From positions 124,001 through 188,000 of the forward strand of contig CAVZQU010000008.1 in the NCBI GenBank assembly GCA_963777515.1: DNA of 64,000 nt, given 5' to 3'. The stretch is from CAVSWT01 sp963777515 (GTDB lineage Bacteria > Bacteroidota > Ignavibacteria > Ignavibacteriales > Ignavibacteriaceae). This document shows, in pieces, positions 8,711 through 18,900 of the stretch. Every line of letters starts with the position of its first letter. The first letter of the stretch is position 1. Position numbers and translations under genes: made by a program. The notes under the pieces were generated by a model. The model was given only the letters and a program-made list of their open reading frames with translations, ran no database searches and had not been told where the DNA came from.

Positions 8711-8717
8711 GTTAGGC
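8711..8717 (-). other. attC-like R'' core after the PhnB-like gene
   Basis: Read on the coding strand, GCCTAAC follows the PhnB-like stop codon by about 19 bases and continues AAAGGTTTGGTAAAAGAAGG. GCCTAAC fits the integron attC R'' consensus RYYYAAC. A partly complementary CCTTTACCA lies about 100 bases further on, but a full partner GTTRRRY site before the DHFR-like start is not clear, so this is at best a decayed site. Confidence 0.3.
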
Positions 8718-8736
8718 GTTTGTTGTTTTTCGTCAG

Positions 8737-9178
8737 TTACTTTTGCCAGTTATATTTTGGGTCAAATTCCACCATCCATTCAATACCGTATTTGTCCCTA
8801 AAACCACCAAAATATGTCCCCCAAGGACTATCATCCATAGCAAATTCAATTTGTCCTCCTGCAGAAAGCCCATTAAATAATTTGTCTGCTTCTTCTTTAC
8901 TTTCTGCACTAATGAAAATTTTGCTTCTGTTCTCATTTTCATTTGTTCGTCCCATGCTTTCCGGGACATCATTTCCCATCAGCATATTATTTTTACCGAT
9001 AGGCAAAGCAATATGCATGATTTTATTTTCTTCTTTTTTATCTATAGGGAATTTCGGGGCCTGCAATGTCTTTGAAACGAATAACTTTTGCAAACTCTCC
9101 GCCAAATACTGATTTGTAAAAATTGAATGCTTCTTCGGCATTTCCATTAAAGTTAATGTGCGGATTAATAAGTGCCAT
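8737..9178 (-). CDS. PhnB-like VOC family protein, frameshifted
   Basis: The true N-terminus MALINPHINFNGNAEEAFNF starts at the ATG at 9178 and continues to the phrase RFKDIAGPE. The reading frame then shifts at about 9048-9055 (an AAA run) into FPIDKKEENKIMHIALPIG and on to MDDSPWGTYFGGFRDKYGIE near the end at 8737. These are hallmarks of the PhnB/DUF1338-like branch of the vicinal oxygen chelate superfamily, about 145 residues long. Function within the family is unclear. It is separated from the DHFR-like gene by a stretch with an attC-like GCCTAAC core. One base removed restores the frame. Confidence 0.75.
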
Positions 9179-9372
9179 AATTTTATTTAACCTCCTATAA
9201 TAATTAATTATTTAAAAAGCTTTTTCAAAATTGGTATTGTTACTGTACTAATATCACCAACAAAGATCATATTATTGCGGTGTAAATGCGACAATATTAG
9301 GGGCTGAATACGGCAAGTATTGTTAATAGTATCTGTAAAATAGAAATTGTCGCCAAAGCATAACTGCTAATA

Positions 9373-9466
9373 ATTTTATAAAAACGAAAAGAAAGAAAGA
9401 TAAAGTTTTTTCACATAGTGATCACATTGTGATCGTTATGGGAGATTCCAATAAAAAATATCGGCT
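9373..9466 (+). repeat. R125 dispersed repeat, copy 4 (long variant)
   Basis: It contains TTTTATAAAAACGAAAAGAAAG and AAAGTTTTTTCACATAGTGATC, then an inserted palindrome GATCACATTGTGATC, then ATAAAAAATATCGG. The insert is like that in copy 1, defining a longer subfamily. It sits in the 369-bp gap between the two VOC genes, which otherwise shows no gene. Confidence 0.6.
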
Positions 9467-9547
9467 TCCCTGCCGGGGAAAAACCAGCTTAAAAATTTTT
9501 AATTGCCGAGTGTGAATACGCTGTTGGGTGGAAAAGCTGGTTATGAA

Positions 9548-9931
9548 TTAATTTGAATTACTTTTTTCTTCCATAAGGCCCACTAAGTTGCCGTCTGGAT
9601 CTCTAATGAAGCCAATCCACAGATCGTGATCAGGCATTTTTGCTGCAAGTTGTGGTTCTCTTTCACTTTTAGCACCACTATTAATAATTTCAGAGAACAC
9701 GCTATTCAAATCAGTTACTTTAAAGTACAGAATAGAATTTCCTCCAACCGTGCCGTCGCCTTGCGGTGTACTAAGCATTATTCGGACAGTTCCAGCAGAT
9801 AAAAAGGCTAATGTAGAAGATGGGCTAAATAAGAACTGCAATCCAAGTATGTCTCTGTAAAAACCTAATGCAGCTTCGACATCGCTTACAGTAATTCCAA
9901 TTTGACCGATTTCAGATATTTTATTTTCCAT
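9548..9931 (-). CDS. VOC (glyoxalase/bleomycin-resistance superfamily) protein
   Basis: The 127-residue single-domain protein begins IGQIGITVSDVEAALGFYRD, the standard opening strand and helix of a vicinal oxygen chelate domain, and ends with DHDLWIGFIRDPDGNLVGLMEE, the usual metal-side strand with a final glutamate. Superfamily members bind a divalent metal and act as lyases, dioxygenases or drug-binding proteins; nothing here fixes the substrate. A good ribosome site (AAAGGA) precedes the ATG. Twenty-three bases before the start there is an attC-like half site (9954-10007), so it looks like a single-gene cassette. Confidence 0.85.
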   Translation of the reverse strand: MENKISEIGQIGITVSDVEAALGFYRDILGLQFLFSPSSTLAFLSAGTVRIMLSTPQGDGTVGGNSILYFKVTDLNSVFSEIINSGAKSEREPQLAAKMPDHDLWIGFIRDPDGNLVGLMEEKSNSN

Positions 9932-9953
9932 ATATTTTCCTTTTGAATTGATT

Positions 9954-10007
9954 GCCTAACTGTGCCGTGCTTAACCCGCATCTCACATAGTGGCAAGCCA
10001 TAATAGC
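9954..10007 (-). other. attC-like right half (L'-R') upstream of the VOC gene
   Basis: On the coding strand the sequence reads GGGTTAAGCACGGCACA followed by GTTAGGC, which fits an integron L' arm plus the R' core GTTRRRY, and the VOC ribosome site and ATG follow within 23 bases, as in gene cassettes. A left half with a matching GCCTAAC is not seen, so the site would be partial. Confidence 0.4.
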
Positions 10008-10086
10008 AAAGCCTCTTAATTAGTAATTTTTTTAAATAATCTTTTAGGGGATGAGATAATTTACAGAATATCTGAAAATTAATCTA

Positions 10087-10190
10087 TAAAAAATTTCTAT
10101 TTTATAAAACCGCAAAGAAAGTAAGAAAAAGTTTTTTAACAACATCAGACCTGCCTACCGCAGGCAGGTATAATTACAATGAATTTTAAT
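10087..10190 (+). repeat. R125 dispersed repeat, copy 5
   Basis: It shows AAATTTCTATTTTATAAAAC, CGCAAAGAAAGTAAGAAAAA, GTTTTTTAACAACATC and, after the nested palindrome, TATAATTACAATGAATT. It closes the VOC module and has the common orientation. Confidence 0.65.
10150..10168. repeat. GC-rich palindrome, copy 5, nested in R125
   Basis: CCTGCCTACCGCAGGCAGG, identical to the copy at 1282-1300 and inserted at the equivalent position of its R125 host. Confidence 0.6.
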
Positions 10191-10218
10191 GATTCCCCTT
10201 ATACTATGGCAGAATGAA

Positions 10219-10290
10219 TTAATTCATAATTTGATTCTTAAATTCTTTTGGACTTATGCCAACTTCCTTTTTTAACAGAAGTAAATAATC
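10219..10290 (-). pseudogene. AraC-family regulator, C-terminal remnant
   Basis: A short open stretch ending at 10219-10221 translates as DYLLLLKKEVGISPKEFKNQ and ends IMN. This matches the end of the second helix-turn-helix of AraC regulators (the xLFKKExGxSPKEFR pattern). The rest of the gene is missing, so it is a relic. Confidence 0.5.
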
Positions 10291-10588
10291 ACAACACGAA
10301 TTTCACCATCCCGCATTCAGTCGAATGGGAGAAGACCGGATTTGCTGCAGTTGCCGGAGACAGCAACTCACTAAAGAGTTATATATTTGCAGATCACCAA
10401 ACGGCGGAATAAGTTTCTCCTACAGGTTAAAACAAAAAGACAACGACGGAACGTATAAATACTATGATGCTATAACTGTTAATCTTAATTCAGATCAGAA
10501 TCCCGAGCTGATAGGAAATTATCCTAATCATATTAATCTATCGACAAAAATAAAATCAGGACAAAACCTTTTGGGGGAGGTAATTTAA
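10291..10588 (+). pseudogene. Remnant of a T9SS-sorted protein's C-terminal region
   Basis: One frame reads EWEKTGFAAVAGDSNSLKSY then IFADHQTAE, and after a shift the next reads SFSYRLKQKDNDGTYKYYDA and IGNYPNHINLSTKIK. In intact Ignavibacteria proteins these two pieces are adjacent (WEKIGFVxGxGT..., YSYRLKQIDxDGxxxYSxxVEV) and lead into NYPNPFNPSTKI. Here the sorting motif has decayed to NYPNHINLSTKI and the end of the domain is missing. No upstream part of the gene is present. Confidence 0.6.
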
Positions 10589-10624
10589 TATCATAAGAAC
10601 AGGGGTAATTTATATTTCAATTAT

Positions 10625-11992
10625 TTAAAGCTTTTGCTCAAGTATTTCGGTATAATTTTGAATTCTGTTAATGTATCTTACGGGCTCAGTACCACGTGCA
10701 TAACCATACTTTAATGTCTTGTAATATCTTTTATTACTCAGCAAAGGCAGAACCTTTTTTAGTCCTTCCCAGGTATTATTATTATACCCAAGTTTTTCTG
10801 CAAGAACTTCTGCATCCTGCATATGCCCCATACCTACATTATAAGCTGCCAGCGAGTAAAATATTTTATCTTCATCAATAATATTATCAGGAACAATTTT
10901 TCCTAACCGTTTTAAATACCTGGCCCCGCCCAAAATGCTTGCAGAAGGATCAAGTCTGTCGGAAATTCCAAGTGATTCTGCTGTCTTTTTTGTAAGCATC
11001 ATTATTCCTCTAACGCCGGTAGGACTTTCTGCTTCGGGATTCCACTGGGATTCCTGATAGGCTTGTGCTGCTAATAATTTCCAGGGGATATCGTTTTTCT
11101 TTCCCGCTTTCTTAAAAAGATTTTCATACTTGCGAAGCCGTGTATCAATTCTTTTATGAAACGAACTAATGTCAACATAATTAAAAATATTTATATGCCC
11201 GTAATACCGGTCGCGTAATATCGCCATCTGCTTTTGCTTTTTGAAATTATTAAGCCAGAGGTTAATATATTTTTGCAAAAATTTATTTTTCTTATTGATA
11301 ACAAATCCCAAAGACTGTTCTTCACTAATTGGAATTGCAGATTTAAGTCCGGGAAAATATCTTCGATTGATAGCAAATAAATTATTATCCGCAATGGTGC
11401 ATTCAACTTTGCCTTCCCAAACTTCCTGTAATATTTGTTCGGTTGAAAGATCATCCGTTGTTTCCCAGGTTAAATCAGGATATTCTTTTTTAAGAACTTT
11501 TAATCTCTGGTCATAGCTGCTGTTTTTACTTACAAGAATTTGAAAGTTGCTCAGGTCCGCAATATCTTTAGGATAATCGTGCCCTCTTTTATAAATTACC
11601 AGCTGCTGAACAGTTTGGTATGGATTACTAAACAAATATTGTTTTTTTCTTTTCTTGGTAACAGTTATTGCAGAGGCTGCAAAGTCCGCCTCTCCGTTAT
11701 CGATGGCTTTTAATATATCATTAACGTTGTAAAAGATTTTTAGATTAAGCTGCATCTCAAGTGAATCGACAATAGCTTTAACAAGATCGTATTCGAAACC
11801 GGTCGGTCCATCAACACCCATGTAATAAACTGAAGGGGAATTTCTGATTAAGACAGTTAACTCTTTTTTTTGTTGAATTATCTTTTTTAACTGAGCAATA
11901 TCTTTGTCTGGTGAAAATATTATAAATATAACTACTACAACTGAGCTAATAATAATTGCTAATAGTAATATTATTTTGTTTTTCGTTTTCAT
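10625..11992 (-). CDS. mltF: MltF-like membrane-bound lytic murein transglycosylase
   Basis: The 455-residue protein has an N-terminal membrane anchor (residues about 8-28), then a periplasmic solute-binding domain of the SBP_bac_3 type (ELTVLIRNSPSVYYMGVDG; TGFEYDLVKAIVDSL), and then an SLT lysozyme-like domain from about residue 290. The catalytic glutamate is in AAQAYQESQWNPEAES, followed by TGVRGIMMLTKKTAESLG and later YFYSLAAYNVGMGH-like sequence. This order is that of MltF, which cleaves peptidoglycan glycan strands and is regulated by its binding domain. It stands alone on the minus strand between decayed genes, complete and unbroken. Confidence 0.9.
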   Translation of the reverse strand: MKTKNKIILLLAIIISSVVVVIFIIFSPDKDIAQLKKIIQQKKELTVLIRNSPSVYYMGVDGPTGFEYDLVKAIVDSLEMQLNLKIFYNVNDILKAIDNGEADFAASAITVTKKRKKQYLFSNPYQTVQQLVIYKRGHDYPKDIADLSNFQILVSKNSSYDQRLKVLKKEYPDLTWETTDDLSTEQILQEVWEGKVECTIADNNLFAINRRYFPGLKSAIPISEEQSLGFVINKKNKFLQKYINLWLNNFKKQKQMAILRDRYYGHINIFNYVDISSFHKRIDTRLRKYENLFKKAGKKNDIPWKLLAAQAYQESQWNPEAESPTGVRGIMMLTKKTAESLGISDRLDPSASILGGARYLKRLGKIVPDNIIDEDKIFYSLAAYNVGMGHMQDAEVLAEKLGYNNNTWEGLKKVLPLLSNKRYYKTLKYGYARGTEPVRYINRIQNYTEILEQKL

Positions 11993-12343
11993 TTTATTTC
12001 AATAAAATGTGGTAAAAGGTTTATATCCGGTTTTGTAAAAAGATTGAAATAAGCTGACTACCTTTATTATAAAAAGTAATATCTTTTAAATCAAATAAAT
12101 GTCCTTGTTTATTTCAACAAAGTATTCTTTTAGATAAGTATTTTATCCCTTATTAACAAAACATAGCTGATTTGAAAGGCAACAGTAAAAAACACTAAAA
12201 GGCTAAAGCTTTTTATAAAGACTGAACTATTCAAGTATCCTTATTACATCAGTTTCAATTTTACAACGGGTTTTTCGAATAACCCCCCACATAAGTGGTA
12301 AACGCTTTGCAGCAAAAACAATCTTGTATGCAACTATCTTAAA
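11993..12343. other. Featureless intergenic region
   Basis: AT-rich DNA upstream of the mltF-like gene. It presumably holds the mltF promoter. I see no coding sequence, repeat copy or convincing hairpin. Confidence 0.5.
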
Positions 12344-12530
12344 TCAATTCAAATCAAACCTTGCAAGATTCATCACTTTATTCCATGCTGCAACAAAGTC
12401 ATTCACAAACTTCTTTTTTGCATCCTCACTTGCGTAGACATATGCAAGTGGGCATAGCTCTGAGTTAGAGCCAAATACAAGATCTGGCTGTGTGCCTGTC
12501 TATTTTGATTTCACTAATTCCTGATCATTA
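12344..12530 (-). pseudogene. katG: katG 3'-end remnant (catalase-peroxidase pseudogene)
   Basis: The minus strand translates as TGTQPDLVFGSNSELCPLAY, then VYASEDAKKKFVNDFVAAWN and KVMNLARFDLN with a stop at 12344-12346. This closely follows the end of the intact katG at 39629-41812 (TGTRADLVFGSNSEL...LDRFDLK). The codon for tryptophan in the KVKWTGT segment has become TAG (12500-12502), and only a scrap (DQEL) is recognisable further upstream. It is a true relic, about 27 kb from the intact gene and in the opposite direction. Confidence 0.8.
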
Positions 12531-12851
12531 CCATAAAAGCAATGAATACCTAACTGGCACAATATATTAAAATTGCCAAGGTAGCTTTGTGTGATAAAAA
12601 GCAGCTCCTTGAAAAAATAGGTATAACAGCACGCACCACAAAAACAGCAGCACAAAGAAACGCATCTAATAAAAAGCGGCCCCAGCACCGGCAAATCAAA
12701 TCGTATAAATAAAAACACTTGTTCTAACATAACAAGCCCTAGCGGTTTTTCGCCTCAATTAAATCACACTATTGAACTCTTTTCATCTTCATTTCATGTT
12801 CAACTTTTATCTTACGGCTATCAATTTAATCAATACTAAAAAGGAACTATT

Positions 12852-13382
12852 ATGAAGACAAAACATTTTATTTCTTTTCTCTTAAGCATATTTATAATGT
12901 CATCATTTTTAATTTCATCTTATGCACAGGAAAAGAAGATTGACAAAAAAGATTTGCCCGCAAAAGTTCTTGCTGCATTTCAAAAAAGTTATCCTAAGGC
13001 AGAAATAAAGGGCGCTTCAACTGAAAAAGAGCATGGAAAAACTTATTATGAAATTGAAAGTATGGACGGAACACAAGCAAGAGACCTTCTATATACGAAG
13101 GATGGAAAAGTCGCTGAAATAGAGGAAGCATACGCTGCAGATAACATACCGGATTTTATAACAAAATCAATTATGAAAGAATACCCGAATAGTAAAATCC
13201 ATAAAGTTGAAAAGTTAACAAAAGGAAATAAAATTTCTTACGAAGCCGTTGTAGAGCACAATGATAAAAAATCAGAAATAGTATTGGACTCAAAAGGTAA
13301 TATTAAGAAGATGGAAAAGAAAAATGAGGAGAAAGAAGGAAAAGAAAGTAAAGAAGAGAATGAAGAAGACGACAAGGATTAA
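12852..13382 (+). CDS. Secreted PepSY-like domain protein
   Basis: This 176-residue protein has a signal peptide ending near ISSYAQ and two related repeats of about 60 residues: DLPAKVLAAFQKSYPKAEIK near residue 38 and IPDFITKSIMKEYPNSKIHK near residue 98. These are typical of the PepSY-like (DUF2874) beta-lactamase-inhibitor-like fold found in periplasmic Bacteroidota proteins. The C-terminus is a very charged tail rich in Lys and Glu. An AAAGGA ribosome site precedes the ATG. It lies 125 bp upstream of the efflux operon and could be part of it. Its role is unknown. Confidence 0.7.
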   Translation: MKTKHFISFLLSIFIMSSFLISSYAQEKKIDKKDLPAKVLAAFQKSYPKAEIKGASTEKEHGKTYYEIESMDGTQARDLLYTKDGKVAEIEEAYAADNIPDFITKSIMKEYPNSKIHKVEKLTKGNKISYEAVVEHNDKKSEIVLDSKGNIKKMEKKNEEKEGKESKEENEEDDKD

Positions 13383-13507
13383 TTTATCTTGAATAATATT
13401 TAGTATTGAGTAGAATTACTTCTTTAGTATTTTTATTTTTTAATTAAACTTTCTGCTCAATACATTTTATATAAATGTAAAATATTTAAACTCGAAAACT
13501 CGACTTA

Positions 13508-14774
13508 ATGAAAATAAAATTTTTGATTTTAATACTAATTTTATCAAATGCAGCTTTCTGTCAATTTAATTTAGACTACTTTATAAATGAAGCGTTAAAC
13601 AACTCGCCGCAAATTAAAAATTATAACAGCTTGTATTTAATTAATGATCTGCAGAGAAAGCTGGATGAAGCACAAAACTCGGCATTCAAGGTTTATCTTT
13701 CTGCCGATTATTTATTCGCTCCGTATTTTAACAATAACGGAAAACTGGTTTCTACAAATCCAGCGCCCAAATGCAATCGGCTATGATGTTGGAATTACAA
13801 ACGGAGGAGAATATTCTGCTTTACTAAATGTTGATAAAAATATTTTTAACGGCGCTTTGCTTGATGCGCTGCAAGAGCAGAGAAATATTCAAGGAGACAG
13901 CTACAAAAATAAGCTGGTTGAAGAAAAGCATAACTTAAGAGAACAAGTAACAGATCAATATTTAAATGCTCTTCAAAATCTGCAGCTTTATAATCTTGAG
14001 AAAGAAATTCAAGCCAACCTTGAAAACCAGCTTAAAATAACCGGGAATTTAGTTCAACAGGGAAGTGCAAAAGTCCAGGATTATTTATTATTGAAAGTTG
14101 AAACCAAATCGCAGAAGATAAATCTTGATCAAACCCGGCAGAATTATAAAAATGATTTATTTCAATTGTATTCAATTTGCGGCATTTCAGATACACAAGT
14201 TGTAAATCTTGATTCGGCAAATTTGCGTTTAATAAATACTCCTCAGCAATCCAACTTTTTAACTCAGTATCACCTAGATAGTTTGAGCACTGCTGCAGAA
14301 CAAAATATTTTTGAATCAAAATATGCACCTCAAGTAAAATTATTTTTTAATACAGGTTTAAATGCAGTTGAGATAGATAATATTCAAAGAAGGTTTGGAT
14401 TAAGTGCCGGAATAAATTTTTCTCTGCCTATTTTGGATGGAGGGCAAAAAGATATAACCAGGCAGCAAAGTTTATTAGCTGAAAAGATTACGGGTGATTA
14501 TAAAAACTACGCAACGAAGAATATTTATACTCAAAGAAGAAATGCTGAGAATAAAATTAATTCACTCAAAAAAAATATAGAGGATTATAAAAGCCAGGTT
14601 GAAGATTATAAAAAATTATTAAGCCTTTCTTTGGAGCAATTGGAAAAAGGCAATTTATCGATGATTGAGTATTTAACCGAACTTAGGAATTATATTGATC
14701 TTCAAAAAAATTATATCTCAACAGAAATAAATTATCAGCTTGAAATTAGTAATTACAATTATTGGAATTGGTGA
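13508..14774 (+). CDS. TolC family outer-membrane efflux protein, frameshifted
   Basis: The first frame (13508 to about 13770) supplies a signal peptide (MKIKFLILILILSNAAFCQF) and the TolC opening LDYFINEALNNSPQIKNYNS. The second frame supplies the rest, including FGLSAGINFSLPILDGGQKD, where the LPxLDGG phrase is a TolC-family signature, and long coiled-coil helices. Removing one A in the AAA at 13769-13771 joins NPAPN to AIGYDVGITNGG. The product would be a trimeric channel of about 420 residues through the outer membrane, working with the adaptor and RND pump encoded next. One indel, real or technical. Confidence 0.85.
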
Positions 14775-15006
14775 TTTTTTAATTAAAAGATTAAAAAATT
14801 GCAAGATTGTTATCTCAGTTAGAATATAGATAATCCTTGAATCAAAATATGAACATAATTTGTAGAGGTGCAATTACAAATGCATAGTTTTAACAATGAC
14901 AATAAGTCTCTCTCCTTTGTAAGGAGAGAGATTAGAGTGGGGTAGTTTTTTATTAAAAAATATAAACGAGACTAACTTTATACTTTTTAAATATTACACA
15001 TTAATT
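14775..15006. other. Spacer with CTCTCTCCTT / AAGGAGAGAG hairpin
   Basis: The 232-bp gap inside the efflux operon has a 10-bp stem (14908-14917 with 14921-14930, loop TGT) followed by ATTAGAGTGGGG rather than a T-run. It is more like an interspersed repeat of the type common in Bacteroidota than a terminator. Related purine/pyrimidine hairpins are at 966-988 and 39286-39303. Confidence 0.5.
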
Positions 15007-15927
15007 ATGAAAAAAATATTTGCATATATCATTCTAATCATGATCTCGATGTCTCTAATTTCTTGCAGCGGAAATGAAGATCAAAACAATGCAGAAGTGC
15101 AAAACAGCGGTACGCCGGTTACAGTTACTCATCCTGAAATAACCAGCCTGAGTGATTACGTCGAGTTAAACGGCAATACTGTTTTCTTAACCAAAGAAAT
15201 CGTGAGAGCAACTTTTCAAGGATTCATAAAAGATGTTTATAAAAATATCGGCGATTCGGTAAAAGCCGGAGAAAATTTATTTCAAATAAAAACCATGGAA
15301 TCGGAAGCAGCAGACAGCTTAAAAATATCATTCGGAAATAAACAATTTAAAGGAACAATTAATCTTAAAGCACAATCAAATGGTATACTGACCGAACTCA
15401 ATTATCATCAAGGTGATTTTGTTTCGAACGGAGAACAGTTGGCTGAAATATCCAATCCCTCCTCTATTAGGATAGATGTTGACGTGCCTTTTGAAGACGT
15501 TTATAAAATTAAAATTGGAAACAAGTGTAAGATAAATTTACCGGATAATAAAGTCTTGCAAGGAGTTATTGACAGAAACATTCCAAAGGTAGACTCTATA
15601 ACCCAAACACAAACTTATTATATAAAATTAATTAAATACGAACCGCTCCCGGAAAATTTAAATGTTAAAGTAAAAATTTCTTTTAATAGTGCTGATAATG
15701 TGGTTGCCGTTCCAAAGTCTTCCATTGTTACAAATGTAACCCAGGATTCTTTTTGGGTAATGAAATTAATAAACGATACAACTGCTGTTAAAAATAATAT
15801 TGTAAAGGGAATTGAGAATGACAGTGTTGTGCAGGTTCTAAATTCAGATTTAAAGCCAAATGATAGAATTGTTTTAAGCGGCGCTTACGGCCTGCCTGAT
15901 ACTTCAAAAGTTGAGATTGTAAAATGA
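15007..15927 (+). CDS. RND efflux periplasmic adaptor subunit (lipoprotein)
   Basis: The 306-residue protein has a lipoprotein signal (MSLISCSGNE, lipid cysteine near residue 20). It then has the membrane-fusion-protein layout: a barrel-sandwich half (FQGFIKDVYKNIGDSVKAGE), the second lipoyl half (GILTELNYHQGDFVSNGEQL) and beta-barrel domains. It lacks a long alpha hairpin between the lipoyl halves, so it is a short adaptor. It bridges the inner-membrane pump and TolC. Its stop overlaps the start of the RND gene by four bases (ATGA), a sure sign of co-translation. Confidence 0.88.
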   Translation: MKKIFAYIILIMISMSLISCSGNEDQNNAEVQNSGTPVTVTHPEITSLSDYVELNGNTVFLTKEIVRATFQGFIKDVYKNIGDSVKAGENLFQIKTMESEAADSLKISFGNKQFKGTINLKAQSNGILTELNYHQGDFVSNGEQLAEISNPSSIRIDVDVPFEDVYKIKIGNKCKINLPDNKVLQGVIDRNIPKVDSITQTQTYYIKLIKYEPLPENLNVKVKISFNSADNVVAVPKSSIVTNVTQDSFWVMKLINDTTAVKNNIVKGIENDSVVQVLNSDLKPNDRIVLSGAYGLPDTSKVEIVK

Positions 15928-18900
15928 ACAACTTTTATGTGAAGTACAAAAGCCCTATCGCGGTAATACTAATATTAATTTTATTTGGCGGCATATATGC
16001 TCTTTTAAATATTCAATCCGGTTTATTTCCCGACATTACTTTTCCTAAAATTAAAATCATCGCGGATAACGGCGAGCAGCCGGTTGATAAAATGATGGTT
16101 ACTGTTACTGTACCGTTGGAAAATGCAATCAAGCGAGTGCAGGATTTAAATCTTGTAAGAAGTGCAACCAGCAGAGGAAGCTGTGAAATATCTGCATTCT
16201 TCAATTGGAATTCAGATATTGATCTTGACCAGCAGAGAATTGAATCTAGAATTAATGAAATTAGGCAAGACCTTCCTTCCGGTATTAATATCTCGGTTGA
16301 AAAAATGAATCCTTCAATTTTCCCTATCATGGGTTTTTCTTTGGAAGGGAAAGGCTACAGCCAAATTGAATTACGAAACATCGCTGAATACACCATTAAA
16401 CCATACTTATCAAGGATTGACGGAATTTCAGAAATAGCTGTTGCCGGCGGCGAGGTTGAAGAGTATCATGTTATTCTTGATCCGGCAAGATTAAGCAACT
16501 TAAAAATATCTCCTCAAGAAGTTGCAAATAAAATTTCAGAATCAAATTTTATTTCATCAACAGGGTATTTAAATAGCTACAATAGACTTTATCTAACATT
16601 AACAGAAGCAACTCAAAAAAATAAAAACGATCTTGAAAATTTAGTAATTACTAATAATCAAAAAAGATTAATTAGATTAAAAGACATTGCAAAAATAGAA
16701 ATAGGTTCCGAAAGACAATACATAAAAATAAAAGCCAATGGAAAAGTAGTCCCTCTTATTTCTATTCTTAAACAGCCAAATGCAAATCTTATTGATGTAG
16801 AAAATTCAATTAAAAAAGAATTGCCTGACTTACAGCGCATTCTGCCTAAAGGAATAATTCTTCGCCCTTTTTATGACCAGGCAAATTTTGTTTCGGATGC
16901 AATCGGCAGTATAAGAGATGTAGTTTGGATTGGGCTTCTGCTGGCTATTTTTGTTACTGTATTATTTTTAAGATCGTTAAAAGCCAGTTCTGTTATTCTT
17001 GTTACAATACCAGTAACTCTTGGACTCACTTTTATTGTCTTATATGTAATCGGCTACACTATTAATATAATGACGATTGGAGCTATTGCCGCATCAATCG
17101 GATTAATCATTGACGATGCAATTGTTGTAGTTGAACAGATTCACCGCACACACGAGGAAAACCCAAAAGAGACAAGCCAAACTTTAGTGATAAAAGCAAT
17201 AAAATATTTACTCCCGGCAATGATTGGTTCTTCTCTCAGCACTATCGTAATTTTCTTCCCCTTCTTTTTAATGAGCGGAGTTGCAGGAGCTTATTTCAAA
17301 GTATTAACCAATACAATGATTATTACTCTGGCTTGTTCTTTTTTTGTTACATGGATTATACTTCCGGTAATTTATCTTCTCTTCTCTAAAAAAGAATCTG
17401 CTTTAAATGTTCAGAAAGAATTAAAGAAGAGAAACTGGGTTTACTTTTTTATTTATAAACCAGCAATATCAATTGCATTTGTATTTTTATTGATCGCTGC
17501 TTCATGGTTTATAATTCCTTCATTGACGTCCGGATTTTTACCTGATATGGATGAAGGCTCGATCATTCTTGATTTCACTAGCCCACCGGGAACTTCCTTA
17601 GAAGGAACTGATCAAATGCTTAATGTTGTTGATGATATTTTAAAGAATACGCCTGAAGTTGAGAGCTTTTCACGGCAGATAGGAACACAAAATGGATTCT
17701 TTATTACCGAGCCTAATACAGGTGATTATACAATTCAATTAAAGAAAAACAGAGAATTAACGACTGAAGAAGTAAGTGATGTAATTCGTAAAAAGATTGA
17801 AGCAAAACTCCCTTCATTGCAGGTTGACTTCGGACAAATCATTGAAGACATGATTGGTGATTTGATAAGTTCTAAACAACCCATTGAAATAAAAATTTTC
17901 GGTGATGACCAAAACACTCTTGAAAATATTGCCAATCAAATTGCCGATATTGTAGACAACACAAACGGTACAGCAGATGCTTTTAATGGAATCACTGTTG
18001 CAGGGCCAAGCATTATTTTTAATCCTAAAAATGATGCCTTAGCCCGATACGGCTTAACCCCAAATGATTTGCAGTTTCAAATGAATTCCAAAATAAAAGG
18101 TGAAGTGGTGGGAAGCATTCTTGGGCAAAACCAGGAATATAATATCAGAATGTTTAACGGAAAGCTTTATAATACCATGAACGATTTAAAGCATGGTTTT
18201 ATTTTTCTTAATGACGGCAATATTAAACCTGTTAATGAGTTTGAAGAAATAAAAATTCAAAAAGGCGTTGCCGAGATTGACAGAGAAAATTTAAAGCAGA
18301 TGTATGATGTAACTGCAAGGCTAAACAATAGAGACCTTGGAAGCACTTTAAGCGATATTCAAAAGAGCATACAGCAAAAAATAAAATTGCCTGTAGGATA
18401 TGAGATTGTTTACGGCGGTTCTTATGCCGAACAGCAGAAGGCTTTCAGTGATCTAATGATAATTCTTATACTTGCTGTGCTTTTAGTGTTTACTGTTATT
18501 TTATTTTTATTTAGAAATGTTAAAGTATCGCTCTTAATTATCTTGATTGCCATACTTGGAATTTCGGGAAGCTTGATTGCTTTATTCATAACCGGCACAC
18601 CTTTAAATGTCGGAAGCTACACAGGCATAATAATGATTGTAGGAATCATCGGGGAAAATTCCATCTTCACTTATTTGCAGTATCATGAATTTAAATCAAA
18701 CAGCCGGAGTAAAGAAGATGCGATTGTTTTTTCTATTTCAACCAGGCTTCGTCCAAAACTTATGACAGCATTTGGTGCAATCATTGCTTTACTTCCCCTT
18801 GCATTTGGAATCGGAACCGGGGCACAGATGCATCAGCCTTTGGCTATCGCAATTATCGGCGGGTTTGTAATTGCTTTACCGCTTTTATTAATTGTGCTTC

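Noticed and set aside
12500..12730. 76-codon minus-strand frame as a cysteine-rich small protein
   Set aside because: Its end (GNDQELVKSK) is part of the katG remnant and the rest is degenerate sequence without ribosome site or conserved motif.
14908..14930. CTCTCTCCTT hairpin as terminator inside the efflux operon
   Set aside because: No T-run follows, and adaptor and pump genes lie downstream in the same direction; it resembles an interspersed repeat.
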